Assembly (NCBI RefSeq): GCF_000472705.1
Contig: NZ_AXAE01000022.1
Location: forward strand, 1 to 64,000
Length of the DNA: 64,000 bases
Source of the DNA: Mesorhizobium erdmanii USDA 3471
Lineage (GTDB): Bacteria > Pseudomonadota > Alphaproteobacteria > Rhizobiales > Rhizobiaceae
Reading direction: 5' to 3'
Positions within the stretch are counted from its first letter, which is position 1. Each line of letters starts with the position of its first letter. This document shows, piece after piece, positions 7,672-16,647 of this stretch. Both the position numbers and the translations under genes were made by a program. Below the pieces are notes generated by a model. The model was not told the DNA's origin, searched no databases, and saw only the letters and a list, made by a program, of their open reading frames with translations.

Positions 7672-9204
7672 TTACCGCCGTCGCGCCGCAACCGCCGCGG
7701 TCGGCAGTGCCGGCAGTTCTTCCATCACCCGGCTCAGCGGGAAGATGGCGATTGCCTCGGTGCCTTCACGCAGCTTGGAATGAAGCTCGAATTCGCCACC
7801 ATGCATGGCGAGCAGCCCTTGGACGATCGGCAGGCCGAGGCCGGTGCCCTGTTCGGCGCTCTTGATGGCGATCGAGCCCTGGCCGAAGGCCGAGAGCACC
7901 ACCGGGATCTCGTCCTCAGGGATGCCGGGGCCGTTGTCCTTGATCGATATGTATTGGCCACCGCCCGCCGTCCAGCCGACACGGACGCGGATTTCGCCGC
8001 CGGTGGCGGTGAATTTTATGGCATTGGATAGAAGGTTGAGCGTGATCTGGCGCACGGCGCGCTCGTCGGCGAACAACCGCGGCAATGTCTGTTCGAAATC
8101 CTGGACAACGCGGATATCCTTGTTGCGCGCCCTCAACTCCATCATGTGGCAGCAGTCCTCGACGATGTTCAGCAACATCACCGGCTCTTCATTGAGCTGG
8201 TAGCGGCCGGCCTCGATGCGCGACAGGTCGAGGATCTCGTTGATCAGGTCGAGCAGATGCTGGCCGGAGTCGTGCACGTCATGGGCGTAGTCGCGATAGG
8301 TGGGATTGCTCATCGGCCCCAGCACTTCGTTCGCCATCACCTCGGAAAAGCCAAGAATGGCGTTGAGCGGCGTGCGCAGTTCATGGCTCATCGACGCGAG
8401 GAAACGCGATTTCGCCAGATTGGCATCCTCGGCCCGCCGCCGCGCCTCATCCGACATCGATTTCGCCGTATCGAGCTCGGCGATCAGCGCATCCTTTTCG
8501 GAGCGGAACGACAACAGCATCAGGGAGGAGCGGTTGAGTTGACGGGCGACATAGGCGAAGAAGGGCAGCGACACGACAAGCAGCCCGGCCATGACCGCCT
8601 CGACCGGCATCCACAATTTGGCGCCGACATAGGCATAGAGCGCCACCGGCACGACAAATGTCGCCAGCAGCGCGCCGCTGAGCGATGATGCTATGAGAGC
8701 GGTCCCGGCCATGGCAAACAGCAACACCACCGCCTTGATCACCTGGAACTGGTCGACCGCGCAGACGCCGCAGCCGAGCCAGACGAACCAGGCCCAGCCG
8801 AGGCCGCACAGGAAATGGCCGGCCAGGAATTCCCGTCGCGTTTGCAAAGGGTTGAGCTCGGAAGCTTCCCTACGCTCGATGCGCCGCGCCATGAAGACGA
8901 CGATGGTATAGCAAGTGAGCGTGAACAGCGCCCAGAGGCCGATCTCGTTGCCGACGCCGACGAAGCGACCGGCCGCGGCGATCGCGAGGACGAGCAACGG
9001 TATGGCCACGGCACCGCTGGTCATGGCGCCGGCGTGGAGTTTTAGCAGTTCGCGGTCGAAATCGGGATTGCCGGCTTGCTGCGAGAGACGGTCGCGCGTC
9101 TTGCGAACCGCACGCGCCACATCGCTGTTGCGATGCGGTTTCCTGCGGTCCACAATGAACTTGTCCGCTGTGTTCGAGCGTTGCAAGGGCATCAAAAGCT
9201 TCAA
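7672..9204 (-). CDS. Membrane sensor histidine kinase (PdhS/DivJ/PleC-like)
   Basis: 510 aa. About five to six hydrophobic segments fall between residues 62 and 220, then a short coiled coil (about 230-265), a HisKA domain with phospho-acceptor His274 in SMSHELRTPLNAILGF, and a HATPase domain with NLLSNAIKF, DNGPGIP and GTGLGLPI boxes. The H-box neighbourhood resembles the alphaproteobacterial PdhS/DivJ/PleC cell-cycle kinases, but I cannot assign it to one. There is no receiver or response-regulator gene next to it. Confidence 0.85.
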   Translation of the reverse strand: MKLLMPLQRSNTADKFIVDRRKPHRNSDVARAVRKTRDRLSQQAGNPDFDRELLKLHAGAMTSGAVAIPLLVLAIAAAGRFVGVGNEIGLWALFTLTCYTIVVFMARRIERREASELNPLQTRREFLAGHFLCGLGWAWFVWLGCGVCAVDQFQVIKAVVLLFAMAGTALIASSLSGALLATFVVPVALYAYVGAKLWMPVEAVMAGLLVVSLPFFAYVARQLNRSSLMLLSFRSEKDALIAELDTAKSMSDEARRRAEDANLAKSRFLASMSHELRTPLNAILGFSEVMANEVLGPMSNPTYRDYAHDVHDSGQHLLDLINEILDLSRIEAGRYQLNEEPVMLLNIVEDCCHMMELRARNKDIRVVQDFEQTLPRLFADERAVRQITLNLLSNAIKFTATGGEIRVRVGWTAGGGQYISIKDNGPGIPEDEIPVVLSAFGQGSIAIKSAEQGTGLGLPIVQGLLAMHGGEFELHSKLREGTEAIAIFPLSRVMEELPALPTAAVAARRR

Positions 9205-9268
9205 TTTATGCGTGCAGCGACGTCAATGTGTTAAGCTACGTTCGAATGATTAACCAACCGTTTGCCAT

Positions 9269-9892
9269 ATGAGCCGTTCCTGGTCGCCAAGATCGCGCCG
9301 GCGCTACGCGGCACCGGGTCCGAGAAGCCTATGGCGCAAACTGCTGGACTATGGATTGGCGGCCGTCATTCTGGGATTGCTGATCTTGCTGGCGGCACGC
9401 CTCGACCGGGTAGAGACGCGGCAGACGCAGGGGGCTGCCATCATCAATGACGGCGATTCGATCACACTCGGTGCGGAGCGCATCCGCATGCGCGGCATCG
9501 ATGCCCCGGAATACACCCAGACCTGCCGCAGAAACGGTGCCGATTATGCCTGTGGTACGCTTGCGCGCCAATCGCTGGTGCGCCTGATTGCCGGCAGACC
9601 GGTCACCTGCAGCGGCTGGCAGCGGGATCGCTATGGCCGGCTGCTCGGCGACTGCAAGGCCGGCGGTGTGGACCTCAACCGTGCCCAGGTCGAAGCGGGC
9701 TGGGCCGTCGCCTTTGGCGGCTTCGAAAATGAGCAAGCGACCGCTCGCGCGGCAAAGGTCGGTATCTGGGCAGGTACGTTCGAGCAGCCGCAGGACTGGC
9801 GCGACAGCCATCACGGTGAGGTGGTGGAGCGAAAACACGGCACACTGGCGTCGATCGGCGATGCCCTGCGGGAGTTTTTTCGCTTCCGGTGA
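9269..9892 (+). CDS. Thermonuclease-family (SNase-like) protein with N-terminal membrane anchor
   Basis: 207 aa. A basic N-terminus precedes one hydrophobic segment (about 28-43), so the nuclease domain should be periplasmic or membrane-tethered. The SNase domain (about 55-175) shows DGDSITLGAERIRMRGIDAPE and DRYGRLLGDC, matching the calcium-binding and catalytic Arg/Glu/Arg regions. It is divergent from the histidine kinase and about 35 bp before the GST gene. Confidence 0.86.
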   Translation: MSRSWSPRSRRRYAAPGPRSLWRKLLDYGLAAVILGLLILLAARLDRVETRQTQGAAIINDGDSITLGAERIRMRGIDAPEYTQTCRRNGADYACGTLARQSLVRLIAGRPVTCSGWQRDRYGRLLGDCKAGGVDLNRAQVEAGWAVAFGGFENEQATARAAKVGIWAGTFEQPQDWRDSHHGEVVERKHGTLASIGDALREFFRFR

Positions 9893-9927
9893 AGTGCGTT
9901 AGCCTGGAACGGGACAAGGAGGATCGA

Positions 9928-10539
9928 ATGAAGCTCTATGATGGCGGCCGAGCGCCCAACCCGCGACGGGTACGCGTCTTCCTCGCCGAGAAAGGCGTCG
10001 CGGTTCCCCTGGTGTCCGTCGACATGGGAGCGCTGGAGCACAAGCGCCAAACGGTGAGTTCGCGCAATCCCTTGCAACGCCTACCGGTGCTGGAGCTTGA
10101 CGACGGTACCGTCATCACCGAATCCGTCGCCATCTGCCGCTATTTCGAGGAATTGCATCCGGAGCCGGCGCTGTTCGGACGTGGCGCGCTTGGCAAGGCG
10201 CAGGTCGAGATGTGGCAGCGGCGGATGGAATTCAACCTGCTCAGCTGCGTCGCCCAGGCGTTTCGCCATATCCATCCGGCCATGAAGGAATGGGAAATTC
10301 CGCAAATCCCGGAATGGGGAGAGGCCAACAAACCAAAGGCAATCGAATTCCTGAAAATCCTCGACGGCGAGTTGGCGAAACGGGAGTTCGCCGCCGGCGA
10401 CAGCTATTCGATTGCCGATATCACCGGCCTGATCGCGATCGACTTCATGAAGCCGGCGCGCATCAAGGTGCCGGAGGAATGCACCAATGTGCTGCGCTGG
10501 CACAAGGCGATCTCCAGCCGCCCGAGTGCCGCCGCTTGA
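9928..10539 (+). CDS. Glutathione S-transferase family protein
   Basis: 203 aa from ATG 9928, chosen because acaaggagg lies just upstream; the longer frame from 9889 adds 13 unlikely residues. An N-terminal thioredoxin-fold domain (MKLYDGGRAPNPRRVRVFL, then TVITESVAICRYFEE for glutathione binding) is followed by an all-helical C-terminal domain. It probably conjugates or reduces electrophiles in the cytosol. Its stop overlaps the next gene. Confidence 0.88.
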   Translation: MKLYDGGRAPNPRRVRVFLAEKGVAVPLVSVDMGALEHKRQTVSSRNPLQRLPVLELDDGTVITESVAICRYFEELHPEPALFGRGALGKAQVEMWQRRMEFNLLSCVAQAFRHIHPAMKEWEIPQIPEWGEANKPKAIEFLKILDGELAKREFAAGDSYSIADITGLIAIDFMKPARIKVPEECTNVLRWHKAISSRPSAAA

Positions 10540-11153
10540 GCGTGGAACTGGACAGTTTTGCCACGACGATCCGGGCCTGCCGCATCTGCGTCGAAAATCC
10601 CGTCGGCAAGCGCTTGCCGCACGAATCACGACCGGTTCTGCGCCCTTCGTCCAGCGCCCGCATCCTGATCGCCGGCCAGGCACCGGGAACCAAGGTGCAC
10701 GCGTCGGGCATGCCGTTCACCGACGCCTCGGGCGACCGCCTGCGCAACTGGCTCGATGTGACCAGCGACGAATTCTACGACATTGGAAAGTTCGCCATCG
10801 TGCCGATGGGATTCTGCTTTCCAGGCCAGGACGCCAAGGGCGGTGACCTGCCGCCACGGCGCGAATGCGCGCCCGCCTGGCTCGCACCCTTGATGGCGCT
10901 GATGCCGTCGATCGACCTGGTGCTGACGATCGGCATCTACGCGCAGTCCTGGCATATGGGCGCCGGGCGCCGCGCCTCGCTGACGGAAACGGTGATGGAC
11001 TGGCGCGCCATCTGGGCGAATTCGGCCGGCCGCAAGGTGCTGCCGCTGCCGCATCCATCGTGGCGCAACAGCGGCTGGCTGAAGCAGAATCCGTGGTTTG
11101 AAATGGATTTGCTGCCTTTCCTGCGCTCGGAAATCCGCCATCGCATCGGCTAG
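10536..11153 (+). CDS. Uracil-DNA glycosylase family protein
   Basis: About 205 aa. The start is TTG 10536, overlapping the GST stop as TTGA, or GTG 10542; there is no clear ribosome site, which fits translational coupling. Residues near the N-terminus (RACRICVENP) and RILIAGQAPGTKVHASGMPF match the UDG-like superfamily, with LPLPHPSWRNSGW as the C-terminal His loop. It belongs to the small uracil-DNA-glycosylase-like group common in Rhizobiales. DNA glycosylase activity is inferred from the fold. Confidence 0.82.
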   Translation: MSVELDSFATTIRACRICVENPVGKRLPHESRPVLRPSSSARILIAGQAPGTKVHASGMPFTDASGDRLRNWLDVTSDEFYDIGKFAIVPMGFCFPGQDAKGGDLPPRRECAPAWLAPLMALMPSIDLVLTIGIYAQSWHMGAGRRASLTETVMDWRAIWANSAGRKVLPLPHPSWRNSGWLKQNPWFEMDLLPFLRSEIRHRIG

Positions 11154-11225
11154 ACATTGAGCAAGAAATCACTCGCTTTAGCAGCTATTGGCAGAATTTC
11201 TTTCTTGTGAAAGCCTCGAATAAGA

Positions 11226-11248
11226 GGGAATATAGCGAAACTATTCCC
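11226..11248. promoter_or_regulatory. Inverted repeat upstream of the AsnC-family gene
   Basis: gggaata (11226-11232) and tattccc (11242-11248) form a perfect 7-bp inverted repeat with a 9-bp spacer, immediately before the aggag ribosome site. Lrp/AsnC regulators commonly repress their own genes, so an autoregulatory operator is plausible. This is inference from position and symmetry. Confidence 0.45.
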
Positions 11249-11260
11249 CAGGAGCCTCTA

Positions 11261-11752
11261 ATGGATCGCCTTGACCGAAAAATTCTTCGCCTCCTGCAGG
11301 AGGACGCGACGCTCGCGGTGGCCGATGTCGCCAAGAAAGTCGGCCTGTCGACCACGCCGTGCTGGCGCCGTATCCAGAAGCTCGAGGAGGAGGGCGTCAT
11401 CAAGCGGCGCGTCGCCATTCTCGATCATGAGAAGGTCAATGTGCGGGTCACCGTCTTCGTGTCGATCCGCACCAATTCGCACAGCCATGAGTGGCTGCGG
11501 CGGTTTTCCGAGGTCATCCAGGAGTTTCCCGAGGTGGTCGAGTTCTACCGCATGAGCGGCGACGTCGATTATCTGCTGCGCGTCGTGGTGCCCGACATCG
11601 CCGCCTACGATGCCTTCTACAAGCGGCTGATCGCCAAGATCGAGATCCGTGACGTGTCGTCGTCCTTTGCCATGGAGCAGATCAAGTACACGACCGAAAT
11701 CCCGCTCGACTACATGGTGTTGGATAAGGAATCGGGGGCCAACGCCGCCTGA
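11261..11752 (+). CDS. Lrp/AsnC-family transcriptional regulator
   Basis: 163 aa from ATG 11261, preceded by aggag at 11250-11254. The N-terminal AsnC helix-turn-helix starts MDRLDRKILRLLQED and includes VGLSTTPCWRRIQKLEEEGVI. The C-terminal RAM/ligand domain runs from about residue 65 (VTVFVSIRTNSHSHEW, MSGDVDYLLRVVVPD). It probably responds to an amino acid, but the target is unknown. It stands alone, with an inverted repeat in its leader. Confidence 0.9.
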   Translation: MDRLDRKILRLLQEDATLAVADVAKKVGLSTTPCWRRIQKLEEEGVIKRRVAILDHEKVNVRVTVFVSIRTNSHSHEWLRRFSEVIQEFPEVVEFYRMSGDVDYLLRVVVPDIAAYDAFYKRLIAKIEIRDVSSSFAMEQIKYTTEIPLDYMVLDKESGANAA

Positions 11753-11790
11753 GGACTGGTCCTCGAGCGCCGGTTTTGGCTGGAATTGCC

Positions 11791-12354
11791 TCAATTTTTC
11801 TTTTTGTTGAGGAAGCTCCAGGGCGAGTTCAGCGGTAGGGTGACGGTATCCGGCACAGTATCGACGCCGACCACCTCGGCCTTGCGCACGCTGTAGCCGG
11901 ACTGGACGACGCTGACGCCGTCCAGAATGAACAGCTGGCTTTTCTCCATGTCCGGCTTCAGGGCACCGGTGACGGCGACCGACTGGTAGGCTTGCGACAT
12001 CTTGTAGGGATGGGCTGGGGTGACCAGAACGATCTGGTTGGGCGGCGGCGTGGGCATGTGGCTGCAGGCGCCGGTCCAGGGCACCAGCAGGAACTGATAG
12101 ACGAGATCGCCGTCGCGATCGACCGGCAATGCATATCCGGCTAATTGTATCGTCTTGTCCTGCAAATTGAGCGACAATGTCTCGCCATGGTCGGGCAACT
12201 TTGCCGCGATCATTGGAAGGTTTGCGTCTTCGGCGACCGCCTGGGTGGGCGGGCGCAAATCCTTCCAGAAGATATGCATGGTCTCGGCCGAGGCGCCGGC
12301 AGCGGAGAGCGACAGCACGGCGGCGAGCGCCAAGCTTGATCTGAAATGGTTCAT
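11791..12354 (-). CDS. Secreted DUF3299 protein
   Basis: 187 aa with a signal peptide (MNHFRSSLALAAVLSLSAAGASA). The mature part matches DUF3299: IQLAGYALPVDRDGD, FLLVPWTGACSHMPTPPPNQIV with a single cysteine, and VTGALKP. These proteins are small periplasmic factors of unknown function, often near ABC export systems elsewhere. Here it stands between an AsnC regulator and an AlkD-like gene. Confidence 0.85.
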   Translation of the reverse strand: MNHFRSSLALAAVLSLSAAGASAETMHIFWKDLRPPTQAVAEDANLPMIAAKLPDHGETLSLNLQDKTIQLAGYALPVDRDGDLVYQFLLVPWTGACSHMPTPPPNQIVLVTPAHPYKMSQAYQSVAVTGALKPDMEKSQLFILDGVSVVQSGYSVRKAEVVGVDTVPDTVTLPLNSPWSFLNKKKN

Positions 12355-12435
12355 GGCCGCTTCCTTTGCCTAGGAGTAAAGACGCCGAGGCCAATGGCGT
12401 CAATGCTCGAGCCGGATCAACGGATGTTGGCAGCA

Positions 12436-13140
12436 TCAAATTTTTCTGGTGGCGAAGCGTTCGAGCGTCTTGGCGTCCGACAGTTCCTTCACCGCATTCT
12501 TGCCGATCCAGCGCGCGGTCTTGTCCGGAGAGGCGGCAAGTCTTTGCGCCAGGGCAAGGGCAGGGGCGTGCAGGTTGATTGACCGTTTGCCGATCTGCCG
12601 AAGCGCCCAGTTGACCGCTTTCCTGACGAAATTGCGCTCATCACGGGCATGGGCTTCGATCAACGGCAGATAGGACAGGAACGTAATGTCGGGCTCCTTT
12701 TTCAAATGCACGGCCGCCCAGGCCAGCATGGCAAAGGCCGTGCGGCGAACGAACTCGCGCTCATCGATGGCGAACTCCTCGATCAGCGCGCGCCAGAACG
12801 GCGTGTCGACGAACAGGTCGGAGACCGTGTCCACCACTTCCCAGGAATCGAAATCGCCGGCCCAGCGGCGGCATTCCTCAATGGTGATCCTCGCCGGTTC
12901 GCCGGTGAACGCCGCCATCAGCCGTGCTTCGCGAATGCCGCTAGCCCACAGCGTTAGGGATCGCTCATGGTTGCGCTTCAGCTTGCGCGCCAAGGGCCGC
13001 AAATCCGCGTTGCCGACGCCGAGCGCGCTGGCCGTATTGATGCCGAACCGTGCCATGCCGACGCGGTTTTCTTCGGTGCCGATTGAGCGTAGATGCGCGA
13101 TGATGTCGTGCGCCGTCCAGTCTGGAGCGGGCAGGGACAT
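12436..13140 (-). CDS. DNA alkylation repair protein (AlkD-like HEAT repeat)
   Basis: 234 aa, all helical. It contains the AlkD-type HEAT-like repeats (ELRSIGTEENRVGMARFGIN region, RWAGDFDSWEVVDTVSDLF, EREFVRRTAFAMLAWAAV, NFVRKAVNWALRQIG). AlkD enzymes remove positively charged alkylated bases such as 7-methylguanine without base flipping. Only 6 bp separate it from the upstream dehydrogenase gene, so the two are probably co-transcribed. Confidence 0.85.
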   Translation of the reverse strand: MSLPAPDWTAHDIIAHLRSIGTEENRVGMARFGINTASALGVGNADLRPLARKLKRNHERSLTLWASGIREARLMAAFTGEPARITIEECRRWAGDFDSWEVVDTVSDLFVDTPFWRALIEEFAIDEREFVRRTAFAMLAWAAVHLKKEPDITFLSYLPLIEAHARDERNFVRKAVNWALRQIGKRSINLHAPALALAQRLAASPDKTARWIGKNAVKELSDAKTLERFATRKI

Positions 13141-13146
13141 GGCCGC

Positions 13147-14016
13147 CTACTTCTCCAGCCGAGCCAACAACGAGGACGTGTCCCAACGCTTGCCGCCCAT
13201 TGCCTGCACGTCCTTGTAGAACTGATCGACAAGCGCGGTCACCGGCAGTTTTGCGCCGTTGCGGTCGGCCTCCGCCAGGCAAATGCCGAGGTCCTTGCGC
13301 ATCCAGTCGACGGCAAAGCCGAAATCATATTTGCCGATATTCATCGTCTTGTGCCGATTCTCCATCTGCCAGGAGCCGGCGGCACCCTTGGAAATCACCT
13401 CGATCACCTTCTCGATGTCGAGCCCGGCCTGCTTGCCGAAATGGATGCCTTCGGACAGTCCCTGCACCAGTCCGGCGATGCAGATCTGGTTGATCATCTT
13501 GGTGAGCTGGCCAGCACCGGCCGATCCCATCAGCCCGACCATGCGTGCATAGGCATCGATAACCGGCCTGGCTCTGTCGAAGGCAGCCTGGTCGCCGCCA
13601 ACCATGACGGTCAGCACACCGTTTTCGGCACCGGCCTGGCCACCGGAAACCGGCGCGTCGAGAAACGAAAATCCGCCCGCTTGCGCGGCTTGCGCCAACT
13701 CGCGCGCGACCTCGGCGGAGGCCGTGGTGTTGTCGATGAAGACGGAACCTTTCTTCATCGATTTGAAGGCGCCTTCGGGACCTGTCGTCACCGAGCGCAG
13801 ATCATCGTCGTTGCCGACGCAGGAAAAGACGAAGTCCTTGTCCCTGGCAGCCTCCGCAGGAGTCACCCCAAGGCTGCCGCCATGCTGGCCAACCCATTGC
13901 TCGGCCTTGGCCTTGGTGCGGTTGTAGACGGTGACGTCGTGGCCACCCTTGTTCTTCAAGTGACCGGCCATTGGATAGCCCATCACGCCAAGACCGAGAA
14001 ATGCCACAGATGCCAT
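13147..14016 (-). CDS. NAD(P)-dependent beta-hydroxyacid dehydrogenase (3-hydroxyisobutyrate dehydrogenase-like)
   Basis: 289 aa, normal length. The N-terminal Rossmann motif is VAFLGLGVMGYPMAGHL. The substrate-binding signature is FLDAPVSGGQAGAENG, and the catalytic lysine lies in GAGQLTKMINQI. The family includes 3-hydroxyisobutyrate dehydrogenase, tartronate semialdehyde reductase and succinic-semialdehyde reductases; I cannot choose among them. It is followed by the AlkD-like gene on the same strand. Confidence 0.88.
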   Translation of the reverse strand: MASVAFLGLGVMGYPMAGHLKNKGGHDVTVYNRTKAKAEQWVGQHGGSLGVTPAEAARDKDFVFSCVGNDDDLRSVTTGPEGAFKSMKKGSVFIDNTTASAEVARELAQAAQAGGFSFLDAPVSGGQAGAENGVLTVMVGGDQAAFDRARPVIDAYARMVGLMGSAGAGQLTKMINQICIAGLVQGLSEGIHFGKQAGLDIEKVIEVISKGAAGSWQMENRHKTMNIGKYDFGFAVDWMRKDLGICLAEADRNGAKLPVTALVDQFYKDVQAMGGKRWDTSSLLARLEK

Positions 14017-14058
14017 TGAGCTTGCCCTTCAGACGGAAACGGAATTTGCTGCGAAAGC

Positions 14059-14177
14059 TCTAGAGCATGATGCCGAAAAGTGTGAAGCGGTTTTCGGACG
14101 ACATCATGCTCTATCTCTTTAATTTAGAGACGGATTCAGATTTCAGGTCGATTTGACCTGAAATCATCCGGCTCTAG
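14059..14177 (+). repeat. Two-hairpin palindromic intergenic repeat
   Basis: The first hairpin (14062-14112) has arms agagcatgatg and catcatgctct around ccgaaaagtgtgaagcgg-ttttcgg. The second (about 14139-14169) has gatttcaggtc and gacctgaaatc. The ctctag motif brackets the whole unit. It shares its aaaagtgtgaagcggtttt core with the other repeats in the window and sits between the dehydrogenase and an ABC permease. Confidence 0.8.
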
Positions 14178-14243
14178 GCCCTGCGCTCAATTCGTCAAGA
14201 CGCCTGTGGACTGATCCACCGGTGCAGCCAATATGGAAACCAG

Positions 14244-15065
14244 TCAGCGTTTCAGGTGGATGGTGATGCGGCGCTCGATCCATTCGATGGCATGGCGCAA
14301 CAACTCGACCATGACAAGGTACACCAGCGCGACCCAGATATAGGCCTGGACATCGAACGAATTGGCGAAGGCGAGCTTTGCATTACCCATCAGATCGTAG
14401 ACGGTGATGATGGCGACGATCGCCGAAGCCTTGACCATGAGGATCAGTTCATTGCCGTAGGGCCGCAAGGCGACCACCAGGGCTTGCGGCAGGATGATCT
14501 TGCGCAGCGTCTGGAGTTTGTGCAGGCCGAGCGAGGCAGCACCTTCCCATTGGCCCTTCGGCACGCTTTCGATGGCACCGCGCAGGATTTCGGCCTGGTA
14601 GGCGGCCGTGTTGAGCGCAAAGGCGAAGACGCCGCAGTTGAAGGCGTCCTTGAAGAAATCCCACAGCCCGATCGTCTGGAGTTCCGGTCTGAACGACCCC
14701 AAACCGTAATAGACCAGAAAAGTCTGAACCAGCAGCGGCGTGCCGCGGAAGAAATAGACGTAACAATAGGCCAGACCGGACAGGATCCGGTTCCTCGACA
14801 TGCGCCCATACGCAACAGGCACGGACATAACGGCGCCAACCACCATCGAAATGGCGACCAACGACAGTGTGACGCCAAGTCCTTGCAGATAGGCCGGCGC
14901 ATATTTGGCGAAGAAGGCGGCGTTCCAGGCAAAGACGAGGTAGCTGACGATGCCGAGGCCAAAGGCGATCCACAAGCAGACCAGCGCGTAGCCGACGATG
15001 CGCCTTCGCGGCCAGCCGCGGGCTCGTGGCGGCGGCCGTTCGACCAGGATGGCGGTCGCGCTCAT
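14244..15065 (-). CDS. Polar amino acid ABC transporter permease (HisM/GlnP type)
   Basis: 273 aa from ATG 15065, which overlaps the upstream permease stop as ATGA; the longer open frame to 15275 lies inside that gene. About five membrane segments are present. The EAA loop is seen at the typical place (GAASLGLHKLQTLRKIILPQ). GTPLLVQTFLVYYGLG marks the HisM/HisQ-type family. It should form a heterodimer with the adjacent permease. Confidence 0.9.
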   Translation of the reverse strand: MSATAILVERPPPRARGWPRRRIVGYALVCLWIAFGLGIVSYLVFAWNAAFFAKYAPAYLQGLGVTLSLVAISMVVGAVMSVPVAYGRMSRNRILSGLAYCYVYFFRGTPLLVQTFLVYYGLGSFRPELQTIGLWDFFKDAFNCGVFAFALNTAAYQAEILRGAIESVPKGQWEGAASLGLHKLQTLRKIILPQALVVALRPYGNELILMVKASAIVAIITVYDLMGNAKLAFANSFDVQAYIWVALVYLVMVELLRHAIEWIERRITIHLKR

Positions 15066-15781
15066 CGTTGAGCCTCTCGTTTGCCGAGCGAGCGCAAAAT
15101 GGCGCTGGTGGCAAAGGACGACACGACGGCCAGAGCAAGAAAGACCAAAGCCGCCACGCCATAAAACAGGAACGAATGCTTGGTGACACGGGCGGCCACG
15201 CCGGCGTTGCGCAACGTCTCCGCCAGACCGACGACCGACACGAGCGACGTGTCCTTCAATAGGCTGAGCCAGCAATTCTCGAGACCGGGAAACGCGATGC
15301 GCAGCAACTGCGGCAAGATCACCAGGCGCATTGTCTGCCCGTAGGAAAGACCGATGGCATAACCACCCTCATACTGGCCTTTCGGTATGGCACGGAAGGC
15401 CGAGAGGAAAACCTCGCTGGCATAGGACGAAAAGATCAGCGAGAGAACGATCATGCCGGCGATGAAGCTGTTGACGTCAATGGTCGCTTCGGGACGGAAA
15501 TACCGGATGAGGTGCTGCAGCAGGATCGGCACGCCGAAGAAGAACAGGAAAAGCGTCACCAGTTCCGGCAGGCCGCGAAAGACCGTGGTGTAGATATTGG
15601 CGGCAAGACGCAGCGAGGGCTCTTCGGATTGCTTGCCGAGCGCAATGAAAAAGCCAATCGTCAAACCAATGGGGAGCGTCGCCAGCGCAAGCAGAACCGT
15701 TACTACGACGCCATACGCAATATCGTCACTCCAGCCATCAGGTCCCCAACTGAGCAGTGTCCATATGCTTTGGGCTGGCAT
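15062..15781 (-). CDS. Polar amino acid ABC transporter permease (HisQ type)
   Basis: 239 aa with several membrane segments. FRGLPELVTLFLFFFGVPIL and the EAA loop (GYAIGLSYGQTMRLVILPQ) identify a His/Glu/Gln/Arg/opine-type permease subunit. It precedes and overlaps the second permease. A strong hairpin separates it from the upstream binding-protein gene. No ATPase gene accompanies the operon. Confidence 0.9.
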   Translation of the reverse strand: MPAQSIWTLLSWGPDGWSDDIAYGVVVTVLLALATLPIGLTIGFFIALGKQSEEPSLRLAANIYTTVFRGLPELVTLFLFFFGVPILLQHLIRYFRPEATIDVNSFIAGMIVLSLIFSSYASEVFLSAFRAIPKGQYEGGYAIGLSYGQTMRLVILPQLLRIAFPGLENCWLSLLKDTSLVSVVGLAETLRNAGVAARVTKHSFLFYGVAALVFLALAVVSSFATSAILRSLGKREAQR

Positions 15782-15822
15782 TGACGGATCTTATCTCCAC
15801 GGCATTTCCACGACGAATAGAA

Positions 15823-15849
15823 AGACGGCGGGGAATTTCCCCGCCGTCT
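15823..15849 (-). terminator. Strong intercistronic hairpin after the binding-protein gene
   Basis: Perfect 11-bp GC-rich stem (agacggcgggg / ccccgccgtct) with an aattt loop, located 13 bp after the binding-protein stop and before the permease genes. It lacks a clear U-tract on the minus strand. It may stabilise the upstream mRNA or partly terminate, which would give more binding protein than permease. Confidence 0.65.
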
Positions 15850-15861
15850 CGATCCTGTTTA

Positions 15862-16647
15862 TCAGGACTCGGCGCCGTAGACGTCGAACTTGAAGTACTT
15901 GTCGTTGATTTCTTTGTATTTTCCATTGGCGCGGATGGCGTCGATGGCCTCGTTGAGCTTGTTGACCAGATCGGTCTCGCCCTTGCGCACGGCAATGCCG
16001 GCGCCCGGCCCGAAGATTTCGACAGGCTGCGGCGACGGCTGGCCGAGAATCTTGCAGCAGGCGCCATCGGGCGTATCCAGCCATTGCTGCAGCACGACGA
16101 TGTCGTCTTCGATGGCATCGAGGCGACCATTGGCAAGATCCGCCTGCTCCTCGGGGCTGCTCGGATAGCCCTTCACGGTGCTGTCGGTGTAGGTTTTCGA
16201 GGCATAGTTGAAATGGGTGGTCGTGGTGGCGACGCCGACGGTCTTGCCGGCGAGGTCTTCCTTGGTCACGCCCTTCAGCGTCGAGTCTTTCGGCACCGCG
16301 AGCGCCGAGGGCGTGTTGTAGTATTTGTGGGTGAAGTCGACCTTCTCCTTACGCTCCGGCGTGATCGACATCGAGGCGACGATGGCGTCGAACTTTCCAG
16401 CCTGGAGCGCCGGGATGATGCCGTCCCAATCCTGGGCGACGAAGGTGCACTTGACCTTCATCTGATCGCAAAGCGCCTGTGCGATGTCGATGTCGAAGCC
16501 GACGAGCTTGCCGTCGGAGGTCAGGTTGTTGAAGGGCGGATAGGCGCCTTCGGTGCCGATCCGCAGGGTCTTCTCCTGGGCCTGGGCTACGCTGAGCGTC
16601 AGCAGCGCAGCCGATGCGGCGAGCGCGATACGCAGTGCAATACGCAT
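15862..16647 (-). CDS. Amino acid ABC transporter periplasmic binding protein
   Basis: 261 aa from ATG 16647 with agagagg upstream. A signal peptide (MRIALRIALAASAALLTLSVAQA) is followed by a SBP_bac_3 domain with RIGTEGAYPPFNNL, GFDIDIAQALC and VASMSITPERKEKVDF. It should bind a basic or polar amino acid in the periplasm. It is first gene of the operon with the two permeases. Confidence 0.92.
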   Translation of the reverse strand: MRIALRIALAASAALLTLSVAQAQEKTLRIGTEGAYPPFNNLTSDGKLVGFDIDIAQALCDQMKVKCTFVAQDWDGIIPALQAGKFDAIVASMSITPERKEKVDFTHKYYNTPSALAVPKDSTLKGVTKEDLAGKTVGVATTTTHFNYASKTYTDSTVKGYPSSPEEQADLANGRLDAIEDDIVVLQQWLDTPDGACCKILGQPSPQPVEIFGPGAGIAVRKGETDLVNKLNEAIDAIRANGKYKEINDKYFKFDVYGAES

